From NCBI GenBank assembly GCA_025994075.1, contig JAMQGV010000022.1, positions 1 through 64,000 of the forward strand: a stretch of DNA of 64,000 nt. Reading direction: 5' to 3'. Below the pieces are notes generated by a model that was not told the origin of the DNA, ran no database searches, and saw only the letters and a list, made by a program, of their open reading frames with translations. The position numbers and the translations under genes were made by a program. The DNA is from Vicinamibacteria bacterium. GTDB lineage: Bacteria; Acidobacteriota; Vicinamibacteria; Fen-336. Shown piece by piece: positions 1-8,465 of this stretch; positions within the stretch are counted from its first letter, which is position 1; each line of letters opens with the position of its first letter.

Positions 1-3000
1 AGCCCCACCCAGTCCAGCGCATTGCCAGGCCCGTTGGCCACCGTCGCCTGCACCGCCTGACCCGGCACCGCACTGGCCGTGCTCGGCGTGACGCTCGCAC
101 CCGTGACGCCTCTGCCAGCGAGCGCCACGTTCTTCGTCTCGGCAGACATGCAGCAGGTCAGGGCCAACGTTGCGGTCGCGTTGCCGCCGGCTGTCGGCGC
201 GAAGCGGACGCCGACCTCCACCTGCTGGCCGGTCACGATCGAGAACTCGGCACCCCGCGCGATGGTGAAGCCACTCCCACCCGTGAGCGTCGCCTGCCCA
301 GTGAGCAGTTCGAGGCCCTGGTTGGTCAATCGGACCTTCAGCTCGTGCGAGGCCCCGAGGGCCAAGGCTCCGAAATCGAGGGCGGTCGGTTCGACCACCA
401 ACGCGGGCCGGACTTGCCACGCAACGGCGATGGGCACTGTCGCCAGTTTCTCGAAGGTGCCGTCACGGAAGAAGCGGAATTCGTACCGGCCCACCGCCGA
501 AGGCATCACGAAGGACAGCGCCGCCGAGCGCAGGCTCGCCGTGGGCGGCGTCTGCAGGCCATTGAGGTACATCCAGCGTCCATCATGGGCGTCGTCCGGA
601 GCACCGGAGCGATAGAGCCCGACCCAGTCGAGAGCGTTGCCGGGGCCGTTTCGAACGGACAGTAGCTGTGAATGGCCCGGGTACGTCCAGGTGCGGTCCA
701 GCAGCAGCGCGGGCCGCGCAGGCCCGCCTGCGCTTCCGCTCAGCGGGCACACGGCGCCGATCTCGAACTTTTCCTCGTCGGAGAAGACCCAGAGCTCGGT
801 CTCGACCGGAGCATCGACGGTCGGCGCGAACACCACGTCGATCACGGGCGAGCCCCAGCTCGGCGCGTCGGCGTCGACGCTCGCCGCGCCCGATGGGTGG
901 ATCTCCACGATCGAGAAGTCCGGGTGAGGCACGAACTGGGGTTGCCCAGTCGTGTGCACCCGAAGCGTGGAACTGTCCCCGATGCGGGTCGGAGGCATCT
1001 CCACGACGGGTGGGCTGCAACCCATCCACGACTGTGGCCGGTAGGACCAGGCCTCGGCCAGAACGCGGCGCCCCGCGACTGGCCCGGGATAGTCGAGCGG
1101 AATCTCGAGTCCCATGCTCAAGAGACCGGTTGAGATCTCCGCGGTGGTCGCGATGCGGGCTTCGCCGCGCACCTCCCCGGCGGCCACGGTCGCGTGGTGC
1201 GGCCCTGACCCCACGAGCGAAACTCGCTCGGACGGCAGGACCTCGATCGGGACCCGAGCCTCGGCGGGGCTTGGCGCCGAGCGATCGGCGAGAACGTGAA
1301 GATCTCGACCGGCCAGGGCCGTGGGCGAGCCGACCATGCAGACGGGAGGCTCCCCCCCGGTGGGCTCCAGGGCGACCGGATAGCCCCATCCCGACCACAC
1401 TCCGTACGACGTCGGACCGCGCTTCCACACGGCACGTGGCGCACCGAGGTGTCCAGTTCTCCAGACGGGGCATGCGGACGCCCCCGTCGTCGCGAGGACT
1501 TCTGGCCCGGCGGACATCACTAGTTCGAGCCGGCCATCACGGTCGTCGTCGGTGAGCAGCGAATAGTGAGCGTAGTTCACCGGGGCCGGTGCTCGCCACA
1601 GCCGCCGTCCCGTCGTCACGTCGATCTCGTAGAGCGCCCCGAAGTACACGCCGAACAACGCTTCCAATCCGTCGCCCTCGGGGTCCGCCGCGAAGATCGC
1701 CGCGCCACCGAGGTCGTAGACGACCTCACGGCTCTGGCGCGTCGTCAGGTCGACGAAGAAGGCACGGCGGTCTTCGGTTCGCACCAGGAGTTCGGGGTCG
1801 GGGTCTCCATCCAGTTCCGCGCCGAGCAGCCACGGGCCCTGAAGGCGGACCTGCAAGTCGACCCGACCGACCTCGGCCCCTGCACCGTCCAGCAGCGTGA
1901 TCACCGAGTCGTCGTCCGCCGCCACCGCGAGGCGGTCGCGAGCCCCCGCGGTGCGGAGCACGGTCACGGCGGACGTGTTGCGCTGCCACTGCAGCTCCCA
2001 GGTCGCACCGTCCAGGACCGCGATTGTCTGCGCGGCGACGCGGACGACCTCGAGCGGTTCATCGTCATCCGCCTGCATCGTGAACGCCTGGACGGCGGGC
2101 GGCAGGTTCGGCGGCAGCGCGACGCGCCCGATCGGGGCCAGCGTGTCGGGGTGATGGAAGACGGCCTCCCGCGACAGCAGGAGCACCAGTTCTGCGTTGC
2201 CGTCCCGGTCGAGGTCGACGGGCCCGGGCAAGGCCACGGACGTCTCGGCCTCGTCCCTGAACCAGCGGAGCTCGGACTCGAAGGAAGTGCCGAGACCGAT
2301 GTTGCCGCCTGCGAAGGTCGCGACCAGGAGCGATCCGTCCGGCCGGCGACTCGTCGCCGCTCGCGTGATTACGGGCCCAGCGCGGAACTGCAGGGTCGCA
2401 CCGTCGAGAATGCGGCCCGAAGCCACGGAGTCGTCGAAGCCGTCGCCATCGAAGTCGGCTACGTGGATCGGCCCCGTGCCCAGCCCGGCGGGGAACCGCA
2501 CCGCTTCAGGCCGGCGCGGGTCGATCACCGCACCGTCGCCGGTGACGAGGAGCGGATAGCCACGGGGGGTTCGCGCCAGCACACCAACGTGGTCGCCGAG
2601 GCCCCACGGGCTCGACCACCAGATCCTCAGCGTCCGCGGGTCGGCCACGAGACCTCGCGCGCCTGCCGCGATCACGAGGTCAGGGTTGCCGTCCCCGTCC
2701 AGATCGCCGGCGGCGATGTCCCTCGCGTCGAGCCCGTCCAGTCGCGCCACCACCTCGCCCGTGGGGGTCAGCACGCGAACCGATCCGGCCATGTCGACCG
2801 CGGCCAGCATCGGAGCGCCGTGCACCCAGAGCGCGACCAACGAACGCACTTGCGTTTCGACCGCCTCGAACCGCTGCTGCAGCGCGCCGCTTCTCCCGTC
2901 GTAGACCCTCAGCTCCCGACCCGCGGTCACCACGACCTCGGGCCCGGGATCGAGGTCCAGGTTCGCGGCCAGGATCACGCCGTCGCCATCGGCTCCGCGC

Positions 3001-6000
3001 TCGGAGAGGTGGAGGGGATCGAGATGTGCGGCGTCCGCGGCGAACCAGCGGGTCCCCACGCCGGCCAGGCGGCCCAGCACCTCGGGGTCACCGTCTCCGT
3101 CGAGGTCCGCCAGCGCGAGGTGCGTGATCGCGCCGGAATCGGGGCGATCGGCGCGCTGCTCCCACTCGACGGCGACCGGGAGTCGCGGCGAGGTGGCCGA
3201 GCCGCGCAGGTAGACCTTGGCCTCTCCTGCGTTGCTCGTCACGATCAGGTCCTCCCTCCGCGACCCCTCGGTGAACGGCCCGAAGCTCACGACGAGCTGA
3301 ACCTGCCCGCCCGGCTCGACCCGGAAGCTCGACGGTTCGACCCTGTAGTTCGGCCCTTCCGTTCGGTCATAGGTCGGTTTCGCCTGGCCTTCGAGCGGCA
3401 GGCCTCCCCGGTTGGTGATCACGACCACCCTCGTGGCGGTCTCGTCCGTCCCGACGCTCCCGAACTCGAGGTTCAGCGGCGCGACGTGGAGGACCGGCGC
3501 GCCTCCGGCCGTCGACGTCACGGTGTTGCTGCGAGCGATGTCGACACCGTCCGATCGGTGGAGACGAGCCTCGTAGGTGCCTGGCGGCGGGAAGGGGAAC
3601 ACCACGCTCGCCGCCCTCGTGGCCGTCGACGGCGGGACCAGGCCGCCATCGAGAAAGCGGCGATCGACGGGCGTCTCGCCAGGGACTGGGTAGAGCGCCA
3701 CGTACGCGTACGGATCGGCCGGGGCGTCGAATACGTGCACCGAGAAGCTCTCCGCCGCCTGCCCGCTGGCCGGGGTGGCAACCAGCACGGGCCGGCCGTC
3801 GGCCGCGATCCCCCGACCCGTGATCGGAACCCGCGTTGAGCCGAAAGGAACGGCGCGAAGCGCCAGCTCGGCCCGATGCTCCCCCACGGCGAGTGGCGTG
3901 AAGCGGATCGTCAGCAGGGTGGAGGCGGGATCGTCGGGACGAGACAGGCGCGTCGCCCGAACCGAGAAGGCTGGATCGGAGAGGTAGAGATCGGGCAGCC
4001 AGTCGAGGACCATGAAGGCCTCGGCCCAGCTCCCCAGGGGCACGTCGGGGAACTGTATCGGCGAGACAGGCCCAGCCGGGTCGTCCGTGTCGAAGATCAA
4101 GGCCCGGGCCGCGCGAGGCAGGACTGCGTCGCCGGACACCGGCCGCACATCGAGGTAGAAATGCTCGGTGCGCTCGCGCAGTCCCTCCGGAGCAGCCAGC
4201 GCAACGGGAATCGAGGCCTCTTCCTCCCCCGCCTCCAGACGAACGCGTCCGGTCGTCGATGCGTAGTCTGCGGGCGCGGTGGCCCAGCCATCGCGCGTCA
4301 CGTACTCGAACTCGACGGCCGAGGTGAGCGGCTGTGAGAGCCGGGCCGTGAAGCGCGCCAGACCCTCGTCTTCCAGCACCGCGACGTCGTCGATGCACAC
4401 GCGGGGGGCCAGCTCCCCGAGGTGGTAGGAGCGCACCTCGTCCGGGCCCGCCACGACGACGGAGCTCTGCCCGTCACCGTCCGGGTCGAGCAGCATCAAC
4501 CGCGTCGTGCGTCCCTGGGCGAACCAGGCCAGCGGCAACGGCTCTTCCGCGATCGGGCAGGGGTTGCCCGGCCGATACGCCACCAACTGCCCCTCGGCGC
4601 TGATCGCGACGACCTCGCGACCCGGGGCGCCGTCGACATCTCCGACCGCCACTTCCCGCACGGGAGCCCCGGGGATCCAGGCAATGCGCTCGGCCAGTGT
4701 CCCTGTGGCGGCGTCGAGGCGCCACAATGCCTGCGCCCGGTCGGCCACGAAGAGCTCGCGCGGTTCGCCGTCCTTCGCCGCGCCGAGCGCCATCGCTGCC
4801 GGCGATACCGCCTCGGTGGGCCGGGCCGTCTGCGCGGCAGGGTCGAGGATCCAGACCCGGCCGTCGGGGAGCCAGTACATTCTGGGGTCCACGCGGCCGT
4901 CGTAGTCGACCAGGTCCATCACCGGGCTCTGCGTCAACTCGCCCACAGCCAGTTCGTCGTCGCCGTCGCCATCGAAATCGGCGGAGAAGAGCCGGGGGCT
5001 GAAGGACTGGGACCACGTCGGGGAGATGCCGGTGCTCCACCTGGGAGCGCCGGTGTCGGGCTCCAGCACAGAAACCCTCAGCCCACTTTCGTTGTCGAGC
5101 ACGACGATCTCGTCGACCCCGTCACCGTCCAGATCGCTGACGGCAGCATCGAGGAGTCGGCTGCTCCACGGCGTGGACCAGGCGACGACGCCGTCGCTCT
5201 CGAAGACGGTCAGGCGGCCAACCGAGACACCCAGAGTCTCCACCTCGCCGTCCCCGTCGAAGTCGCCCGGTCGGGCCAAGAAGATCGCCTCCGGGCCCTC
5301 GGCGGTCATCGCCGTCAACGCGCCGTCGCCTGCCGCGAGCGTGGCCACGACCGGGCTTCCCAGGTGCGAAGGACCCGAAGTCAGGCCCGGCACGGCCAGG
5401 ACTCGCTCACCGCCGACGATTCCGAGCCCCGGGCTCCCCAGGCTCGTCAGGTGGAGGCCCACGTTGCGGACGCTTCCTCTTTCCCAGACCCACAAGAACC
5501 CGTCCTCGACCCAGGCGATCTCGACGTCCCGCCCCCCCGACAGGTCACCAACGGCGATCGCCGATGCCGCACGCGCGGGTATGCGGTCGCGCTCCTGCAA
5601 AGTGGAGCCGTCGAGGACCACGATCGCATCACCGCCACCGTAGAGGATCTCCTCGCGCCCGTCACCGTCGAGGTCACCCAGCGCGAGCGAGCGCGCGAAC
5701 CCCAGCGAGCGCGTGGAGACCTGGCGCTGCTGGGCGACATCCCACAACGCGAGACGTGCGTCGCCGGCGCTGCCCGTCAGGGAAAGCAGGTCGGCTCGAC
5801 CATCCCCGTCGACGTCGCCTGCGACGACGGCGAAACCGAATTCGTCTGGCGGAATCCACTGGACGGTGAGCGAGGCTCCGTCCACGACGCGTGAGCCGGG
5901 CCCGTCGTCGGCCACGATGATCTCCATGGCCGGGTCGTCGTCGAGGTTGGCGAGAGCCACGCCCTGACGGGCGGGCACCTCGACGACGCCGCGAAGCGCA

Positions 6001-6488
6001 CCCGTGGACCCCTCGTGAACGCAGAAACGGTACTCGAGAAAGCCCAGCAGCTCCGCGGAACCGTCCCCGTCAACGTCGGCGATCGCCGACCATTTGGGCG
6101 AAAACCCCGCTCCACAGGCGACGACCGAGGACGACGCGAGCGACGCGCCGTCGACGACGTGGGGGTATGCGACGAGCTCCAGCGCCGGATCGGCATCGAG
6201 CTGACCAAGCGCGAACCTGGTGCCAGCGGACGAGATTCTCCGTGCGCGTTCCCGCCCGGGCTCGGACCGGAAATCGAAGGCGACAATGCCCGACTTCTCG
6301 GAGTTGACCAGCAGCTCGGCGAACCCGTCACCGTCGAGGTCCGCGACCTTCAGGACCGGACGATCGGACATGACCCTCGGCGTGCCCGTGGCCCAGTCCA
6401 GAACCCAGCCGGTCTGCGGCGGTGTCGTCGCCCCGAGGTCAGCCGCCAGCGTGGCGATGACGACCGCCACCCACCATGCATGCTGCAC
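1..6488 (-). CDS. Giant secreted FG-GAP/Calx-beta/HYDIN-like surface protein (3' end outside window)
   Basis: The reading frame is open from a GTG at 6488 to the left edge, at least 2,160 residues. An AAAGGAGG Shine-Dalgarno (6493-6500) lies just upstream. The start reads MQHAWWVAVVIATLAADLG, a probable signal peptide. Two blocks of FG-GAP/VCBS-type repeats follow, marked by repeated D-x-DGDG Ca-binding loops at about 6335, 6070, 5810, 5255, 4970 and 4485, then again at 3095, 2695 and 2450; the blocks span residues 30-690 and 1080-1640. Between them are a Calx-beta domain (residues about 695-790) and an ASPM/HYDIN-like beta domain (about 990-1060). Near the left edge is a repeated module starting NGPGNALDWVGLY (640-602, again near 37-1) that brackets a second HYDIN-like domain. 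FG-GAP and Calx-beta domains usually bind Ca2+ and mediate adhesion on the cell surface. Its exact role and anchor are unknown because the C-terminus is missing. Confidence 0.88.
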   Translation of the reverse strand, partial: MQHAWWVAVVIATLAADLGATTPPQTGWVLDWATGTPRVMSDRPVLKVADLDGDGFAELLVNSEKSGIVAFDFRSEPGRERARRISSAGTRFALGQLDADPALELVAYPHVVDGASLASSSVVACGAGFSPKWSAIADVDGDGSAELLGFLEYRFCVHEGSTGALRGVVEVPARQGVALANLDDDPAMEIIVADDGPGSRVVDGASLTVQWIPPDEFGFAVVAGDVDGDGRADLLSLTGSAGDARLALWDVAQQRQVSTRSLGFARSLALGDLDGDGREEILYGGGDAIVVLDGSTLQERDRIPARAASAIAVGDLSGGRDVEIAWVEDGFLWVWERGSVRNVGLHLTSLGSPGLGIVGGERVLAVPGLTSGPSHLGSPVVATLAAGDGALTAMTAEGPEAIFLARPGDFDGDGEVETLGVSVGRLTVFESDGVVAWSTPWSSRLLDAAVSDLDGDGVDEIVVLDNESGLRVSVLEPDTGAPRWSTGISPTWSQSFSPRLFSADFDGDGDDELAVGELTQSPVMDLVDYDGRVDPRMYWLPDGRVWILDPAAQTARPTEAVSPAAMALGAAKDGEPRELFVADRAQALWRLDAATGTLAERIAWIPGAPVREVAVGDVDGAPGREVVAISAEGQLVAYRPGNPCPIAEEPLPLAWFAQGRTTRLMLLDPDGDGQSSVVVAGPDEVRSYHLGELAPRVCIDDVAVLEDEGLARFTARLSQPLTSAVEFEYVTRDGWATAPADYASTTGRVRLEAGEEEASIPVALAAPEGLRERTEHFYLDVRPVSGDAVLPRAARALIFDTDDPAGPVSPIQFPDVPLGSWAEAFMVLDWLPDLYLSDPAFSVRATRLSRPDDPASTLLTIRFTPLAVGEHRAELALRAVPFGSTRVPITGRGIAADGRPVLVATPASGQAAESFSVHVFDAPADPYAYVALYPVPGETPVDRRFLDGGLVPPSTATRAASVVFPFPPPGTYEARLHRSDGVDIARSNTVTSTAGGAPVLHVAPLNLEFGSVGTDETATRVVVITNRGGLPLEGQAKPTYDRTEGPNYRVEPSSFRVEPGGQVQLVVSFGPFTEGSRREDLIVTSNAGEAKVYLRGSATSPRLPVAVEWEQRADRPDSGAITHLALADLDGDGDPEVLGRLAGVGTRWFAADAAHLDPLHLSERGADGDGVILAANLDLDPGPEVVVTAGRELRVYDGRSGALQQRFEAVETQVRSLVALWVHGAPMLAAVDMAGSVRVLTPTGEVVARLDGLDARDIAAGDLDGDGNPDLVIAAGARGLVADPRTLRIWWSSPWGLGDHVGVLARTPRGYPLLVTGDGAVIDPRRPEAVRFPAGLGTGPIHVADFDGDGFDDSVASGRILDGATLQFRAGPVITRAATSRRPDGSLLVATFAGGNIGLGTSFESELRWFRDEAETSVALPGPVDLDRDGNAELVLLLSREAVFHHPDTLAPIGRVALPPNLPPAVQAFTMQADDDEPLEVVRVAAQTIAVLDGATWELQWQRNTSAVTVLRTAGARDRLAVAADDDSVITLLDGAGAEVGRVDLQVRLQGPWLLGAELDGDPDPELLVRTEDRRAFFVDLTTRQSREVVYDLGGAAIFAADPEGDGLEALFGVYFGALYEIDVTTGRRLWRAPAPVNYAHYSLLTDDDRDGRLELVMSAGPEVLATTGASACPVWRTGHLGAPRAVWKRGPTSYGVWSGWGYPVALEPTGGEPPVCMVGSPTALAGRDLHVLADRSAPSPAEARVPIEVLPSERVSLVGSGPHHATVAAGEVRGEARIATTAEISTGLLSMGLEIPLDYPGPVAGRRVLAEAWSYRPQSWMGCSPPVVEMPPTRIGDSSTLRVHTTGQPQFVPHPDFSIVEIHPSGAASVDADAPSWGSPVIDVVFAPTVDAPVETELWVFSDEEKFEIGAVCPLSGSAGGPARPALLLDRTWTYPGHSQLLSVRNGPGNALDWVGLYRSGAPDDAHDGRWMYLNGLQTPPTASLRSAALSFVMPSAVGRYEFRFFRDGTFEKLATVPIAVAWQVRPALVVEPTALDFGALALGASHELKVRLTNQGLELLTGQATLTGGSGFTIARGAEFSIVTGQQVEVGVRFAPTAGGNATATLALTCCMSAETKNVALAGRGVTGASVTPSTASAVPGQAVQATVANGPGNALDWVG

Positions 6489-6492
6489 GCTG

Positions 6493-6544
6493 CCTCCTTT
6501 GGCGAACGCCAAGGGAATACACCACCGGTCGCCTACCGTGTCAA
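6493..6544 (-). promoter_or_regulatory. Sigma70-type promoter plus palindrome and SD before the FG-GAP gene
   Basis: Reading leftwards, TTGACA (6544-6539) is a perfect -35, followed by a 17-bp spacer and TGTATT (6521-6516) as -10 with a TG two bases upstream. The predicted start falls inside or next to the 14-bp palindrome TTGGCGttCGCCAA (6512-6499), which overlaps the Shine-Dalgarno (6500-6493). This arrangement would let a repressor or an RNA hairpin control both transcription and ribosome access. The promoter is the best consensus match in the window; the operator reading is inference. Confidence 0.6.
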
Positions 6545-6612
6545 GTACGCGGGCCCCAAGTTGGGATCCCCGACCAGACGCCCTCGGCCTCCACGCGGCC
6601 TGTCGCCGGGCG

Positions 6613-7407
6613 CTACACCCCGCGCTCGACCGCCCGCTTCGCGACGCGGTCGATCAGGCCGGGTGCCAGGAGCTTCGCCCAGCGCCCCAGCCGGCCGCGC
6701 CAGCTCCCGAGCCACAGCCGGTCGCGGCGGCGCATCGCGGCCAGAATGTGGCGCGCGCACTCCTCGGTGCCCATGATCTTCGACTCCTGCATCGGGCTCT
6801 TCCCCAGCGGGCGCCCCGCGGCGTCCATCGACCGCCGGTGGATCTCGGAGACCACGAAGTCGGGCGCCGCGATCGTGACGCCGACGCCGCTGTCCATCAG
6901 CTCGATCCGCAGCGAGTCGAAGAAGCCGAACACGGCGTGCTTCGACGCGGCGTAGGCCGTGCGGGTGGGCACGCCGTTGAGGCCGGCCAGGCTGGCGACG
7001 GCGACGATCAGCCCGCGCGAGCGCTTCAGGTGCGGCAGCGCCGCATGGGTCAGCCACACGCACGAGAGGTAGTTGACGCGCATCACCCGCTCGTAGGCGG
7101 AGAGGTCGGTGACCTCGTCGAAGCGCGCGATCATGCCGATGCCGGCGTTGTTGACCAGCACGTCGACCCCGCCGAGCGCCTCGACGGCCCGCGCGACGAG
7201 CGCCTCGCAGTCGGCCTGCACCGAGACGTCGCAGCGGACCACGTGTGCCTCGCCCCCGCGAGCGCGGCACTCGGCCGCGACCGCCTCGAGCGCCGCTTCG
7301 TCGCGCGCGGCCAGCACGAGCCGGCAGCCTTCGCCGGCCAGCGCGTGGGCCAGCGCCTTGCCGATCCCCTGCGACGCCCCCGTCAGCACCACCGCCCGGC
7401 CCTTCAT
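6613..7407 (-). CDS. SDR-family NAD(P)-dependent oxidoreductase
   Basis: This is a classical short-chain dehydrogenase of 264 residues. It has TGASQGIG (9-16) for cofactor binding, NNAG (86-89), a catalytic Ser near 139, and Tyr152 and Lys156 in YAASK. Arg at the end of beta-2 (AARDE) hints at NADP preference. The C-terminal 40 residues are Arg/Trp-rich, as in membrane-associated short-chain dehydrogenases acting on lipids or steroids. The ATG overlaps the stop of the upstream hydrolase gene as ATGA, so the two are translationally coupled. The substrate cannot be told from sequence. Confidence 0.9.
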   Translation of the reverse strand: MKGRAVVLTGASQGIGKALAHALAGEGCRLVLAARDEAALEAVAAECRARGGEAHVVRCDVSVQADCEALVARAVEALGGVDVLVNNAGIGMIARFDEVTDLSAYERVMRVNYLSCVWLTHAALPHLKRSRGLIVAVASLAGLNGVPTRTAYAASKHAVFGFFDSLRIELMDSGVGVTIAAPDFVVSEIHRRSMDAAGRPLGKSPMQESKIMGTEECARHILAAMRRRDRLWLGSWRGRLGRWAKLLAPGLIDRVAKRAVERGV

Positions 7408-8393
7408 CGTGGCGAGCCCCCCGAGATTCGGCGCTTCACGTCCAGCGGCACGCGGGTTCCGTGCTCGGTGATGCCCGAGAGCCGGCTGAAGTAGCCGTAG
7501 GCGAGCGCCGACGCGGCCTCGATCACCGCGCCGCCGTCCCCCCCGTAGTTCGACATCACGACGAACACGTAGGGCCGGTCGGGCACGCCGACCAGGCCCC
7601 AGACGGTGGCGACACCGGTGATGCCGCCGGGCTTGAACGCGATCGGGACGGAGTCGGGCACCGGGGTCCGGACCGGACCGCCTTTCGGGATCTCGAGGAT
7701 CTCGCGCACTCGCGCGCACGCCGCCTGGCTCATCGGGAGCTCGCAGCGCGCGATCTTCTCCATCACGAGCGCGCCCTCCCGCGGCGTGGAGACGTTCTCG
7801 TTGCCGCGGGCGGACTCCTCCGGGCGGATCATCCTGCGCCGCAGCAGCGTGCGGGGAGCGCCGAGCGAGGCGGAGAGCGCGTTGATCGCGTCCATGCCCA
7901 GGGCGTCGATCAGCACGTTGGTCGCGGTATTGTCCGAGTGGAGGATCATGTAGATCGCGTGGTCCTCCAGCGAGAGCGCCGAGCCCCCGTCGGTCAGCAC
8001 GTTCAGGACCCCGCTCCCCCCGGTGCGGACCTCGTCCGTGATGTCGACCCGCCGGCGCAGGAGCCCGGGTTCGGCCTCGGCGCGCCGGAAGAGCTCGAGC
8101 AGGATCGGAACCTTGATGGCGCTCGCCTGCGGGAACACCATCTCGTCGCGCACCGCGAAGCGCTCGCCCGTCGTCAGGTCGACCACGTGCAGGCCGGCCA
8201 CGCCCTCGTAGTCGCGGACGATGGCCTCGAGGCCCGCCTGGAACTTCGCCCGCAGGATCGAGCGGTGTTCCTCCTGGGCTTCGGCGGGATGTGGCGCCAC
8301 CCCCGCGAAGACGAGCGCCGCCAGCGCCAGCACGTGGAGGAGCCTGAGGCCGGGCCCTCGGGGCGGGCGGGTCTTCGGTGACAGGCGGGGCAT
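7404..8393 (-). CDS. Exported serine hydrolase of the class A beta-lactamase fold
   Basis: A protein of 329 residues with an N-terminal signal peptide ending near Ala39 (AEA/QEE). It carries the SxxK nucleophile motif (S91-A-I-K94), an SDN motif (153-155) and KPGG (254-257) in place of the KTG box, the standard triad of the penicillin-binding/beta-lactamase superfamily. I chose the ATG at 8393 because GGGAGG lies 5 nt upstream; an in-frame start 14 codons earlier would put extra charged residues before the signal peptide. It could be a beta-lactamase or a cell-wall peptidase. The clear class A omega-loop glutamate motif is not obvious, so resistance should not be assumed. It is coupled to the downstream SDR gene by ATGA. 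Confidence 0.85.
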   Translation of the reverse strand: MPRLSPKTRPPRGPGLRLLHVLALAALVFAGVAPHPAEAQEEHRSILRAKFQAGLEAIVRDYEGVAGLHVVDLTTGERFAVRDEMVFPQASAIKVPILLELFRRAEAEPGLLRRRVDITDEVRTGGSGVLNVLTDGGSALSLEDHAIYMILHSDNTATNVLIDALGMDAINALSASLGAPRTLLRRRMIRPEESARGNENVSTPREGALVMEKIARCELPMSQAACARVREILEIPKGGPVRTPVPDSVPIAFKPGGITGVATVWGLVGVPDRPYVFVVMSNYGGDGGAVIEAASALAYGYFSRLSGITEHGTRVPLDVKRRISGGSPR

Positions 8394-8433
8394 GTGGACC
8401 TCCCTCGGGAACGCGTCGGGTTCCGACGGGGCC

Positions 8434-8442
8434 ATCCTAGCG
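8434..8442 (-). promoter_or_regulatory. -10-like CGCTAGGAT before the hydrolase gene
   Basis: TAGGAT preceded by CGC lies 40 nt upstream of the hydrolase ATG. It matches the recurring -10 seen at tatA (32051) and typA (45035). No good -35 was recognised. Confidence 0.4.
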
Positions 8443-8465
8443 CCCCGGCCTCGAGCGAGGCCCGG

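Noticed and set aside
1566..3839. Long plus-strand open frame (757 codons) opposite the FG-GAP gene
   Set aside because: Translation is Arg/His/Gln-rich without any domain, while the minus frame gives DGDG repeats. High GC keeps antisense frames open.
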